A DNA stretch of 64,000 bases from Paralithodes platypus (Eukaryota > Arthropoda > Malacostraca > Decapoda > Lithodidae): positions 26,319,760-26,383,759 of the forward strand of contig CM064495.1 of assembly GCA_032716605.1 (NCBI GenBank), written 5' to 3'. The position numbers and the translations under genes are program-made. Positions 10,923 to 20,726 of the stretch are shown piece by piece. The notes under the pieces are model-generated. The model was not told the origin of the DNA. It worked only from the letters and a program-made list of their open reading frames with translations, and ran no database searches. Position 1 is the first letter of the stretch; every line of letters starts with the position of its first letter.

Positions 10923-11041
10923 GTTGTTGTTGTTGTTGTTCCCCAGGCTGTCTGGCCGAACAGCCCCAAGGTCTCAAGCAAGGCCAAGGCCATAAACGAG
11001 CGCCCCCACAAAATCCTCCCTGCTTACCACTAACAAAGCCC
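10923..11041 (-). mobile_element. AAC-tailed SINE, 3' fragment (copy b)
   Basis: Only the last ~115 bp of the SINE, with its (TTG)n start on this strand and the CCTGGCCGAACAGCCCC-type motif. Flanked by GTAGATA (10916-10922, 11042-11048), a likely target duplication. Inserted in the PHD-LINE endonuclease. Confidence 0.75.
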
Positions 11042-11671
11042 GTAGATAATAGTGTACTGCGCTTAACTGAGACACAAAAGAAAATTATGGATGTAACTTT
11101 TAGTAAAAATATAAATATTGTAGAAGGAATGAGAGAACTAAATGACAGGAAGGGAGGAGGACTAATGATATTACATCAAGAAAATCAAGGTATAACTTTT
11201 AACATAGTAGAGACAAAAAGTAAAGATATGCTATATGTGAAAGGTTAATATGAAAGGCTATATGTAAGAGGTTGGGAATTTTCAATTCAAGATGATAGTG
11301 GTATATTTTAGTGTTAGTGATAAGGAAATAAATAAAATTATGAAGGAAGAGATAGAAAAGATTCTAAAGGATGCCAGTGCAGAAGATCCTATACTAATAG
11401 TGGGCGACTATAATGGCTACGTAGGATTCAAAGGGGAACAAAAATTAGATGAAAATGGAAGGATGATAATTGACTGGATGGAAAGATATAAATTAATAAT
11501 GTTAAATGATGATATCAAATGCGAAGGGGAATATACATTGAGTAGAGATAACTTGAAAAGTGTGATTGACGATGCACTAGTAACAGAATAAATGTATGAT
11601 AATTTTCTAGGTATGAAAATTGATGATGAACAGGAAAAAGTGGACATAACTGACCATAACCTGATTGAAAT

Positions 11672-12063
11672 GGTGATGGGCTGGTCTATCAGAGTGAGAA
11701 GTGAGCGATCTCTGCCATACCCATAGCTTACTCTGACTATTCCTTTTACTTATATATTTTCTAGATCTCAAGTGACGGCGTCTCTTCCGTGGATTGACCT
11801 CCCAATCTACCAAGATTGGGAGCCAAAGCGTCACATTTTTCCTTTGCCTCTCAACTTTTTCTTCATAAATGCTGAGGGGCACAGGGCCCTGGGTGGGGCT
11901 TTGATTTCCCGGGCGTTTCTGTACCCTCCTCAGCTCCCCGCCATGGAGTCACCCAGGTCACCCAGGCTTTATTGTGGTCGACAGGGAGGGTTCTGTGGGG
12001 GCGCTCGGTTATGGCCTTGGCCTTGCTCGGGGCCTTGGGGCTGTTCGGCCAGGCAGCTTGGGG

Positions 12064-12114
<51 letters not shown>
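11672..12114 (+). mobile_element. AAC-tailed SINE, short form (copy c)
   Basis: Begins GGTGATGGGCTGGTCTATC and ends GGCCAGGCAGCTTGGGG plus an (AAC)17-18 tail. The 14-bp target duplication AACCTGATTGAAAT is exact (11658-11671, 12115-12128). This copy defines the short-form 5' end. Confidence 0.92.
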
Positions 12115-12116
<2 letters not shown>

Positions 12117-12388
12117 CCTGATTGAAATAGAAGTGAAGGTAAAGAGAGGAAGGAAAGTTAATAATTGGAAGGACTGGGTGGTAAGGGATTATTATAAAAC
12201 TGATACTCATTAAAAGCATTCCAAGAAGAACTGGAGAGAAGCATAACCATGAATGAAGTGACCAGTATTAGTGATTTAGAAAATAGAATAAAATATACTG
12301 CTAATTGCAAACTAAAAGGTACCGTAAATACAGGAAAAAGGTAGGTAGTAATAAAGAAGAGGAGGAACTAGGTTGGATTACAGAGGAG

Positions 12389-12528
12389 ACTGCATTTCAC
12401 ACAACCACTTACGCCAACAACACAATCTACACTCAATGAAAGCTCTGTGGGAAAGCCCGATCGTGGCCATGGCCTTCCTCAGGGACTCGGGGCTGTTCGG
12501 CCAGGCAGCTTAGGGAACAACAACAACA
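12389..12528 (+). mobile_element. AAC-tailed Jockey-type LINE, 3'-end fragment
   Basis: The last ~140 bp of the LINE at 22762-26327 (from CTGCATTTCACACAACCAC to the (AAC)n tail), flanked by ACAGAGGAGA at 12379-12388 and 12529-12538. A typical 5'-truncated LINE insertion. Confidence 0.88.
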
Positions 12529-13599
12529 ACAGAGGAGATAAGAACAGAAATAAAGGAATGGAGACTAAATAGAAATAGGAGGAATGCAACAAATGGAGAA
12601 GAGGGAGAAAGATTGAAGAATTTATATCAAACACAAAAGTGAAGGTACAATTACTAATTAAAAAGGAGATAGATGCACACAAGGAGAAAATAGTGGAGGT
12701 TATCAAGAAAGATAAAGGTAATAGAGTAGATACTGTACCTGGAAATATATAAGAATGTTAAAGGGGGAGAGAGAAAAAGGAAAGGAAAGCCTAAAAATAT
12801 ATGGAGAAGATGGTAAAAAAATAGATAGAGAAGGTGTGAAGAATGAGGTGATGACATTTTGGAGCACTGTATATGAGAGGCATACAAATGAGATTAGTAC
12901 AGTATGGTATACAGAAAGGAAACAAGAATATGAGAGAGAGATAGAAAACAAGAGAGCAAAAATAGATAGAGAAGAAGAACATAAGGTGATAAAAGAGAGA
13001 GACGGGGAAGAAGACTGAAACAACAATGTACCAGTACAGTACATGTATGCAGATATATGTGGAGAAGGAATAAGAGTGCATTTAGATATGACACTAAAAA
13101 TAAGGGGGGAATGATATATATGGAAGAAGAGATAATAAGCGAAGAAAAAGTAAGGAAGTGCCTATTAAAGATGACAAATGAAAAGGCTGCAGGTCCATAT
13201 GGGATAAAGACCCGAGTTTTTAAAAGTATTTATGGACAGTGAAAAATTTATGAAAACACTGGTACAAGTATTGAGGCAGGTAATGAGTACAGGGAACATA
13301 CCAGAGAGATGTAGAGAGTCACAAACGGTAATGATTCCCAAAGTTAAGAAACCTAAGGCTAATGAGTTAAGACCCATAGCCCTTACCAACGTAGGATATG
13401 CTTACTATGGCAGTTATTAGAATGAGTTTGGAAGAACACATACTGTATAATATTATAAGAATGATATAGGTAAGGATACACAGGCAGGATTTACTGCTGG
13501 TGGAAGAGTAGAAAACAACTTACTAATCCTGAAGTACGGTACTGTATAGGCTATATAGGACTTTTGAGATGAGGAAAAGCTTGATTGTGATTTACAGGA

Positions 13600-15110
13600 T
13601 AGGTCATATTAGCCATTCTATTCGCTTTTCATATTGCCTCAGCTTTCTCGTTTTTGAAACAATTTCTAGTATCATTTACTTTTATTCCTAAATACTTAAT
13701 CTGCTTAACTACTTCTATTTCTTTGATATTATTTGGTTTCTCGTTCATATTAAATAGTAATATATGACTTTTATTTATATTAATGGTTAGCCCACATTCA
13801 TTTCCTATTTTAATTAGATCCTCTATTGCCTTTTCAGCCTCTTTTATTGTATGTGCCATAAGTAAACCATCGTCAGCATAGAATAGCGCCTATATTTTAA
13901 AAAACTCATCTGTGAATCCACCTTCTTTTTCCAAGTTTTTTATAATTTCATAAGTTAAAAGTTTAAAAAGTGTGGTTGATCCCGTGCAGCCCTGTCTAAT
14001 GCCACTAGTGACTTGAATCTGTGTTTTATTTTTATAACCTTTATTTATAATTGTGCTGTCATCAATATAAACTTTACTTATTACATTAATTATATCTGAA
14101 TTTATATTATAGTCCTTTAACACTTCAATCATCTTCTCTCTTCTTACTGAATCATATGCTTTAGAGAAATCAATAGAGATGACAATTAGTGGTTTCTTTA
14201 GTTCAAAAGCTTTCTGTAGAGTACTTCAAGATAAAGAGGTTATTTTCTAAAAATTCTATTCTACCTTTACTTGTGAAGCCACTTTGAGTCTCTCTAATCT
14301 CTTTATTATATCTACATACTGTACATAGATGTTCTTCTATTTTATTTTTAATTGTAGTTGTCCTAAATACTTTATATGAAACATCTGTTGTTGTTGTTGT
14401 TGTTGTTGTTGTTCCCCAAGCTGCCTGGCCGAACAGCCCCAAGGCCCCGAGCAATTCCAAGGCCATAACCGAGCGCCCCCACAGAACCCTCCCTGCCGAC
14501 CACAATAAAGCCTGGGTGACCGAAGCCACTCCATGGCGGGGAGCTGAGGAGGGTGCAGAAACGCCCGGGAAACGAAAGCCCCACCCAGGGCCCTGTGCCC
14601 CTCAGCAATTATGAAGAGAAAGTTGAGGGGCAAGGGAAAAATGTGACGCTTTGGCTTCCAATCTTGGTAGATTGGGAGGTCAATCCACGGAAAAGACGCC
14701 GTCACTTGAGATCTAGAAAATATATAAGTTAAAGGAACAGTCAGAGTAAGCTATGGGTATGGCAGAGATCGCTCACTTCTCACTCTGATAGACCAGCCCA
14801 TCACCACATGACTAGAACCCAATCCTCTCAGCATCAGCTAGGAAAGGCCCTAGAAAGCCGCCTTTGGCGGGGGGATAGCTCCCCTATTTCAACCCCTTTC
14901 GGGGTCGGGCACCCGCCCGAAACATCTGTTAGTGCCAATGGTCTTAATTCATTCACCTTTGGTTTACTTATTTTGAGTATCATCACTGTCTTTGATTTTT
15001 TCCAAACTTCTGGTATTATGCTAGTACCGGTATCTAAGATTCTATTAAAGCAGTTTGTCAGTTTCTTTAAACATTTATCGCTTTGAATAATAGCTTCTTC
15101 TTCTTGTTTT
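13600..15110 (-). pseudogene. Relative of the PHD-LINE: reverse transcriptase fragment
   Basis: Read on the minus strand: LTNCFNRILDTGTSIIPEVW, VNELRPLALTDVS, then a SINE (14400-14918), then YKVFRTTTIKNKIEEHL, VISIDFSKAYDSVRREKM, SGIRQGCTGSTTLFKLLTYE, ALFYADDGLLMAHTI (the catalytic YADD box, with an in-frame stop just before it), and IKYLGIKVNDTRNCF. These are the RT palm motifs in the correct order. Same type as the plus-strand copy, but the two overlap in content, so they are separate insertions rather than one 5'-inverted copy. Broken by stops. Confidence 0.8.
14400..14918 (-). mobile_element. AAC-tailed SINE, long form (copy e)
   Basis: Complete long form: (AAC)n tail at the low end and GC-rich module at the high end (GGCGGGTGCCCGACCCC on the element strand). 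The 12-bp duplication GAAACATCTGTT is exact (14388-14399, 14919-14930). Confidence 0.92.
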
Positions 15111-15860
15111 GAATGATGGGGTGGGTGCGATTCACCCAATAAATGGCGTGAGCGTTACTCACAAAAACGAAATACCGGCAACCTGTTTTTGCCGCCTTAC
15201 TGATCTACATATATGAGGATGACAATAAATCAATTTACCCCACAATTTCCCTTACCTACTGTAAAAGCGCGATTCACCCAATAAATGGCGCCATTTGACG
15301 TCGTATCTTCAGATTAATGAATACCGGTAATGGGTATGTTAATGCAAATCTTAACTCCAACCATGAAAAACAACAATAAAAGATAATCTTCAAGGACACT
15401 ACATCTGCCCTATTAGAAACAATTTATTAGGGAAAATAGGGACCAATAGGCCTAGACTCGCCATATTTTTCTCATTACTGTATAGTCTTCATGGAGGAAT
15501 TTCGTCATCGACACTTTAAAAAACCCGATTACACCGAAAAATAACAGGAAAATAATAAGTCCCGACCGTAAACAAAGCACAATGAATCCTTCGACTTGAC
15601 TCTCCTTCTTCTTGTTTTGAAAGATGCGGTGAGTGCGATTCACCCAATAAATGGCGTGAGCGTTACTCACAAAAACGAAATACCGGCAACCTGTTTTTGC
15701 CCCCTTCCATATATGAGGATGACAATAAATCAAGGGGGGGTGAGGGGGGGAAATGCCCCCCTCCTCTACCCATCGTGTATCCAATTTACCCCACAATTTC
15801 CTTTACCTACTGTAAAGGCGCGATTCACCCAATAAATGGCACAATTTGACGCTGTGTTTT
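15099..15860 (+). repeat. Duplicated ~215-bp module with GCGATTCACCCAATAAATGG
   Basis: Two direct copies, about 15099-15315 and 15599-15857, each starting CTTCTTGTTTTGAA and containing CTCACAAAAACGAAATACCG. The 20-mer GCGATTCACCCAATAAATGG occurs four times (near 15128, 15272, 15637, 15822), once near each end of each copy. The second copy carries an extra G-rich/C-rich insert at about 15735-15775. Looks like a MITE family or segmental repeat; no coding. Confidence 0.7.
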
Positions 15861-16070
15861 TTTTGTTTTTTTTTCTATGTGATTGAGGGAGGCAAAAGGC
15901 ATAACAGCCTATAGCGAGTGCCTCCCCCATAGTTGAAAGAGTGACAGGGCCAAAATCAAGGGATGTTCGAGCCAAAATGCTCAATCTTCAGATTGATAGA
16001 TAATGGATAAGTTTATGCAAATCCTCCACTCAAACCATGCAAAACAACTATGGGTAAGTTTATGCAAATC

Positions 16071-16868
16071 TTTGGTCAATATACACAACGCGCTACAATA
16101 TTGGTAAAAAATTAATCTCAATAGCATGTGATTTTAGGCGATTTTTTTCCAAATTATTGATGTAGGTGTCAGTCCCAGGAAACTAACATACTGTAATACA
16201 TATTATATGGATATTTATGTTTTAATTGGTTTGTTTACACTGGGAGAGCTCTTTTCCGTGCCTGTCAGTCAACAACTGAGACATCTGGTGGCGAATGCAA
16301 TGAACTACTGGTGGCGAGAGTATTCACCCTACCTAATTCATGGCAAGAGTAATCCAGTTCACTGACATGTGATGTCTATCGACCAATCAGGTGATGCCAT
16401 GATTTGGAAGACAGGTGGTCCGGGATATAACCCATTAGTTTGACAATGGCCAGCTTATGTAGAGGGTGTGGGTAGCCGATCAAAGCTTTTTCCACCGTCT
16501 TTAAAAACAATGAGGCTGCTTAAGAAATTTTCGCCTTCCAATAAGTGTAAACTGTCCAAAGTGCAATAACCAGTGTTCCAAATACAGCCGACGAGGACAG
16601 CTGGTTTTGAAATGCACATACCCGTACAGTTTTTGCCATGGAAGAAATCGAAACAAAAAATCCACCAGCTGTTGACCAGGATGAGTGGTGAGCCTCCAGC
16701 CAGGCAGCCACTCAAGCCGAAGACCCTCAACCCAGTACCTCCTCTGTTCATTAAGGTTAGTTGGTTGGTTGGGACAATATAAAGGAGCCGGACCACAGCT
16801 AGCTCGGGAATCTTAATGGGTGATCGCAAAGTAACATAAAGTAAAAGATTTTTCGCATAGGTTTAAAC
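16071..16868 (+). repeat. ~800-bp module, copy 1 of a direct duplication
   Basis: Nearly identical to 17482-18300. It starts TTTGGTCAATATACACAACG and ends in CGCATAGGTTTAAACT. One plus-strand frame shows VNCPKCNNQCSKYSRRGQLV then LKCTY at 16550-16618, a Cys-x2-Cys ... Cys pattern like a zinc ribbon, close to the start of IS1595/ISXO2-type transposases. That likeness is weak and the frame is short. MEEIETKNPPAVDQDEW follows in another frame. I do not assign a function. Confidence 0.6.
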
Positions 16869-16921
16869 TTCCGGAAATTAATGGGTAATAAATGCGATAA
16901 TGGATTATAGCTTACGTCCGC

Positions 16922-17289
16922 CGCCGCATGTACTGGGTAGCATGAACCCGCAGTAGCTGGCATGCAAGGGCTAGTTTTGTATCCCACGTACTGGGTACTA
17001 TGCACACGCAGTATATATCTGGCATGCAAGGGCTAGTTTTGTATCCCACGTACTGGGCACTATGAACCCGCAATAGCTGGCATGCAAGGGCTAGTTTTGT
17101 ATCCCACTAACTGGGTACTATGCAACCGCAGTAGCTAGCATGCAAGGGCTAGTTTTGTATCCCACGTACTGGGCACTATGAACCCGCAGTAGCTGGCATG
17201 CAAGACCTAGTTTTGTATCCCATGTACTGGGTACTATGCAACCGCAGTAGCTGGCATGCAAGGGCTAGTTTTGTATCCCACATACTAGG
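16922..17289 (+). repeat. 58-bp satellite array, ~6 units
   Basis: Tandem copies of a 58-bp unit containing GGCATGCAAGGGCTAGTTTT then GTATCCCACGTACTGGGTAC. Units differ by point changes and small indels. It follows the duplicated module and precedes TTAGG-like repeats. The same unit is at 18298-18568, where the ctag starts lie at 18371, 18429 and 18487, exactly 58 bp apart. Confidence 0.9.
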
Positions 17290-17465
17290 TCTAGGTTAGG
17301 TTAGGTTGGGTTGTTAGGTTAGGCTAATGTTAACCCCATTCTTACTAGGTTAGGTTAGGCTAATGTTAACCCCATTCTTACTAGGTTAGGTTAGGTAAGG
17401 TTGTTAGGTTAGGCTAATGTTAACCCCATTCTTACTACGTTAGGTTAGGCTAATGTTAACCCTAT
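17290..17465 (+). repeat. TTAGG-like interstitial repeats with a 40-60-bp higher unit
   Basis: Runs of GGTTAGGTTAGG alternate with GCTAATGTTAACCCCATTC, repeated about four times. TTAGG is the arthropod telomere unit; here the runs are short and mixed, so this is interstitial. Confidence 0.7.
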
Positions 17466-17481
17466 GAAAACCCAAACAAAC

Positions 17482-18300
17482 TTTGGTCAATATACAGGAC
17501 GCGCTACAATATTGGTAAAAAATTAAGCTCAGTAGCATGTGATTAAGCGATTTTTTTCCAAATGTTTGATGTAGGTGTCATTCCCAGGAAACTAACATAA
17601 TACATATTATATGGATATTTACATTTTAAAGCTTTGTTTACACTTCTTATTTTTCGTCTTCTTGTGGGAGACCTCTTTTACGTGACTCTCAGTCAACAAC
17701 TGAGACATCTGGTGGCGAATGCAATGAACCACTGGTGGCGTCCTGGCGAAAGTAATCACCCTACCTAATTCATGCCAAGAGTACTCGAGTTCACTGACAC
17801 GTGATGTCTATCAACCAATCAGGTGATGCCATGATTTGGAAGAGAGGTGGCCCAGGATATAAGCCATCAGTTTGACTTTGGCCAGCTTGTGTAGAGGGTG
17901 TGGGTAGCCGGTCAAAGCTTTTTCCACCGTCTTGAAAAACAATGAGGGTGCTTAAGACATTTTCGCCTTCCAATAAGTGTAAACTGTCCAAAGTGCAATA
18001 ACCAGTGTTCCAAATACAGCCGACGAGGACAGCTGGTTTTGAAATGCACATACAGTTTTTTGACATGGAAAAATTTGAAACAAAAATCCACCAGCTGTTG
18101 ACCAAGATGTGTGGTGATCGAGCCTCCAGCCAGGCAGCCACTCAAGCCAAGGACCCTCAACCCAGTACCTCCTCTGTTCATTAAGGTTACATGGTTGGTT
18201 GGGACAATATAAAGGAGCCGGACCACAGCTAGCTCGGGAATCTTAATGGGTGATCGCAAAGTAACATAAAGTAACAGATTTTTTCGCATAGGTTTAAACT
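17482..18300 (+). repeat. ~800-bp module, copy 2 of the direct duplication
   Basis: Second copy of 16071-16868, with small indels, including the same Cys-rich frame at about 17990-18052. The shared order (module, 58-bp array, TTAGG-like block) shows that a unit of about 1.4 kb was duplicated in tandem. Confidence 0.75.
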
Positions 18301-18568
18301 GGCATGCAAGGGCTACTTTTGTATCCCACGTACTGGGTACTTTGAACCCTCAGTAGCTGGCATGCAAGGGCTAGTTTTGTATCCCACGTACTGGGTACTA
18401 TGGACACGCAGTAGCTGGCATGCAAGGGCTAGTTTTGTATCCCACGTACTGGGTACTATGGACACGCAGTAGCTGGCATGCAAGGGCTAGTTTTGTATCC
18501 CACGTACTGGGTACTATGGACACGCAGTAGCTGGCATGCAAGGGCTAGTTTTGTATCCCACGTACTAG
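18298..18568 (+). repeat. 58-bp satellite array, ~4.7 units
   Basis: Same unit as 16922-17289 but more uniform (three nearly identical successive units), suggesting recent local amplification. Followed by a TTAGG-like block to 18715. Confidence 0.9.
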
Positions 18569-18715
18569 GTCTAGGTCTAGGTCTAGGTTAGGTTAGGTTG
18601 GGTTGTTAGGTTAGGTTAATGTTAACCCCATTCTTACTAGGTTAGGTTAGGTAAGGTTGTTAGGTTAGGCTAATGTTAACTCCATTCTTACTTGGTTAGG
18701 TTAGGCTATGAAAAC
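18569..18715 (+). repeat. TTAGG-like interstitial repeats
   Basis: AGGTCTAGG steps then GGTTAGGTTAGG with GCTAATGTTAAC spacers, the counterpart of 17290-17465. Confidence 0.7.
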
Positions 18716-18769
18716 CCAAACAAAGATATTATTAGGGTTAGGCCTACTGTGTAATTTTAACATGAAAAT

Positions 18770-19130
18770 TAGTAAAATCCGAGCTAAGTTTCGTCAAAAC
18801 TTGGCTCGGGTTTTCAAAAAGTTGGGTTATATGGGTCTGTAAATGTACAAAACCCGAGCCAACATTTTAATAAGGTTACTGTGTTAGGCTATTTTAATTT
18901 TTAAATTTGTTAAATCCGAGCCAAGTTTTGTCAAAACTTGGCTCGGGTGTTCAAAAAGTCGGGTTTTATGGGTCTGGAAATTGACAAAACCCGAGCCAAA
19001 TTTTGGTTACAAATGTGTATTATCGTGTTCTATACGCTTTTTACCCCTCAATTTCCCTGATCTTCATAGCCCTCCCCACTATCGGGGGGGGGGGGGGGGG
19101 GCGTGTCTTTAGATTGATGGATAATGGGTA
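18770..19130. repeat. CCGAGCCAA/TTGGCTCGG inverted-motif repeat, 2 units, plus conserved tail
   Basis: Two units of roughly 160-170 bp, each with CCGAGCCAAGTTTT, CAAAACTTGGCTCGGG and AAAACCCGAGCCAA, able to form hairpins. The tail has TTTCCCTGATCTTCATAGCC then CTCCCCACTATCGGG and a G18 run at 19084-19101. The same repeat and tail occur at 37259-37640, and the reversed tail at 31105-31165 and 34890-34960. Confidence 0.75.
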
Positions 19131-20726
19131 AATGCTTAATTACCATTCAACTTCATCAGTAGATTCGACTAAAACACAAAAAAAAAAAAAAAAAAAAAAA
19201 AAAATGAAAAAATTAAAAGCACGTTGTTGCGTCTCCTGTATATTAACCAAATCCTCCACTCAAACCATGCAAAACAACTATGAAACACTAGGCTATATTC
19301 CTTGAAGAAAAAAAAACATGGCATATAGGCTAAGGCCGATGCGGCGGCGATGTAGGCTAGTCTTGTTGAACGTTAGGCCTACCTTCCTTGAAAAAAATAT
19401 AGCCTATAGAAAACTTGGAATTTATTCAGTTTTACACCGGGTCGAAACCATCGATATATTATTTAGACAAATATGTTAATTAAAGGTCATGTACAGTACT
19501 TCATTGCCATATATGTCCACCCCGTCGGTAATTCATTATAAAAAAAATCCCTAAATTTCTAAAAAAAATATATACAGGGAATGTGAGCTGGGTTTAGACC
19601 GTCGCGCACCCATAAACAGGGAACGTGAGCTGGGTTTAGACCGTCCGCGAGACAGGTTAGTTTTCGGTTAGGTTAGGTTAGGCAGCTAGGCTAGGTTAGG
19701 TTAGGTTAGGCTAATTTTTTTGCATTTTCCAATGGGGTTCATAAAAAAACACGGTATGATCCTATGTAGCGGGAGTAACCGTATTTTATTTGCCCATTTA
19801 CCTAAGAATCTTTATTTATATCCTCATATATATCTTACTTATTTTCTTCACTTACCGGTACCTCAACAATACTAATCCCGATAGCTGGGGAGGGTATGAA
19901 ATATATCAGGGAAAGAGAGGGGTTGAAACACGGCGATTAACTAGAATATAGCCATCTTGATTAACCAAGCCAAGACGTTGTGTATCCTTGCTTGTGATTG
20001 GTTGTTGACTATCGTGACATCATCAGCCAAGGCGGGCCTCAGCGATGACGTCATTCCAGCCCTCGGCCAACATGTCGTCATTACACCCGCTTATTTTAAC
20101 ACCTGGTTAATTTTACATCAGCGGTGTACCTGTTTCACACAACGTGTATTATAATGTCATTAGTGCACTGTGTAATTTGCGTCTTGATATTCAGTGTTTC
20201 TATTTATCAATACTAATTAGTATTCACCCCCCCACCCCCCGTATTTGGCTCGTGAACGGTAAGGTTAATCTGCGAGAGCGGTATCGTCCCAAGATGAACT
20301 GATATGTATTGGTAATTATAGGGAATAGGCTTGCACCCTTATTTTTCATGTTTTTTTCCTCCAGATTTTGAGAAATGAGTGTATTCATGGTCTTAGTTAT
20401 AATGCCAATGTTGGATACACGATGGGTTGAGGGGGGGCTTTGCCCCCCCCCCCTCACCCCCCCCATGAATTATTGAAATCGTCATCTATGTTGCCAGCAG
20501 GGGGTAAATATTGATTATACTGCATAAAGAAGGCGTTTATAAACAGTGAGGATGTCCGAAAGAGCTCTGAGATTGATTAGAATGGGCGATTTTTTCGGTC
20601 AATATTAAGGAGACGGACCACAGCTATTTTCAAGGATTTTATCTTCTTACCTCTGACCGGGTATAGGCTATCTTAGTGGTTACTAGCCTATACCCCTTTG
20701 AAAGGACATTAGCCTAACCTAACAGT
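19131..20726. other. No gene; low-complexity tracts and small repeats
   Basis: Contains an A-run at about 19179-19204, GGTTAGG repeats at 19660-19710, a duplicated ~35-bp block (GTGAGCTGGGTTTAGACCGTC at 19582 and 19626), and C/G-rich stretches at 20226-20240 and 20430-20463. The block GGCTCGTGAACGGTAAGG at 20250 recurs near 45807, and GGATACACGATGGGTTGAGG recalls the insert near 15770. Probably old MITEs. Confidence 0.5.

Larger units (their letters stand above)
6113..13590 (+). mobile_element. PHD-finger LINE, plus strand, heavily interrupted
   Basis: A two-ORF non-LTR retrotransposon. ORF1 pieces (6113-7445) are followed by a Tigger insertion (7511-10871), a SINE fragment (10923-11041), the endonuclease pieces (11042-11657), a SINE (11672-12114), linker, an LINE-tail insertion (12389-12528), and the start of the reverse transcriptase (13057-13570). 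The frame fades around 13590, where a minus-strand relative begins. Clade not assigned; the ORF1 has an L1-ORF1-like RNA-binding region plus a PHD finger, a combination known from several LINE groups. Dead by many stops and frameshifts. Confidence 0.75.
11042..13590 (+). pseudogene. LINE ORF2: endonuclease and start of reverse transcriptase
   Basis: The endonuclease is recognised from LTETQKKIMDVT, RKGGGLMILHQ, DPILIVGDYNGYVG (the GDxN motif) and ITDHNLIEI (catalytic His; split by a SINE whose duplication copies these codons). A charged linker follows. RT motifs then start with CLLKMTNEKAAGPYGIKTRV and NIPERCRESQTVMIPKVKKP, and then NELRPIALTNVGY, before the copy decays near 13570 in KSLIVI. 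No YADD box remains on this strand; the minus-strand relative (13600-15110) has one. Multiple stops and frameshifts. Confidence 0.75.

Noticed and set aside
11772..12125. Open frame of about 85-110 codons kept in most AAC-tailed SINE copies
   Set aside because: Present in several frames, runs into the poly-Gln from the AAC tail, and the family behaves like a non-coding SINE. Conservation is explained by copy youth.
14838..14918. Hammerhead or HDV-type ribozyme in the SINE 5' module
   Set aside because: CTGATG and GTC occur, but the core strands are not in a hammerhead order. GGCGGG/CCCGCC could pair as an HDV-like P1, but I could not build the other required stems. Kept only as a hypothesis in the findings.
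13600..15110. 5' inversion (twin priming) of the plus-strand PHD-LINE
   Set aside because: Both orientations contain the same RT segment (NELRPIALT / NELRPLALT) with differences, so they are two copies.
16455..16829. Minus-strand open frame of ~124 codons, repeated at 17912-18289
   Set aside because: It exists twice only because the DNA module is duplicated; no domain, low-complexity composition, and no start or splice context. Not called as a gene.
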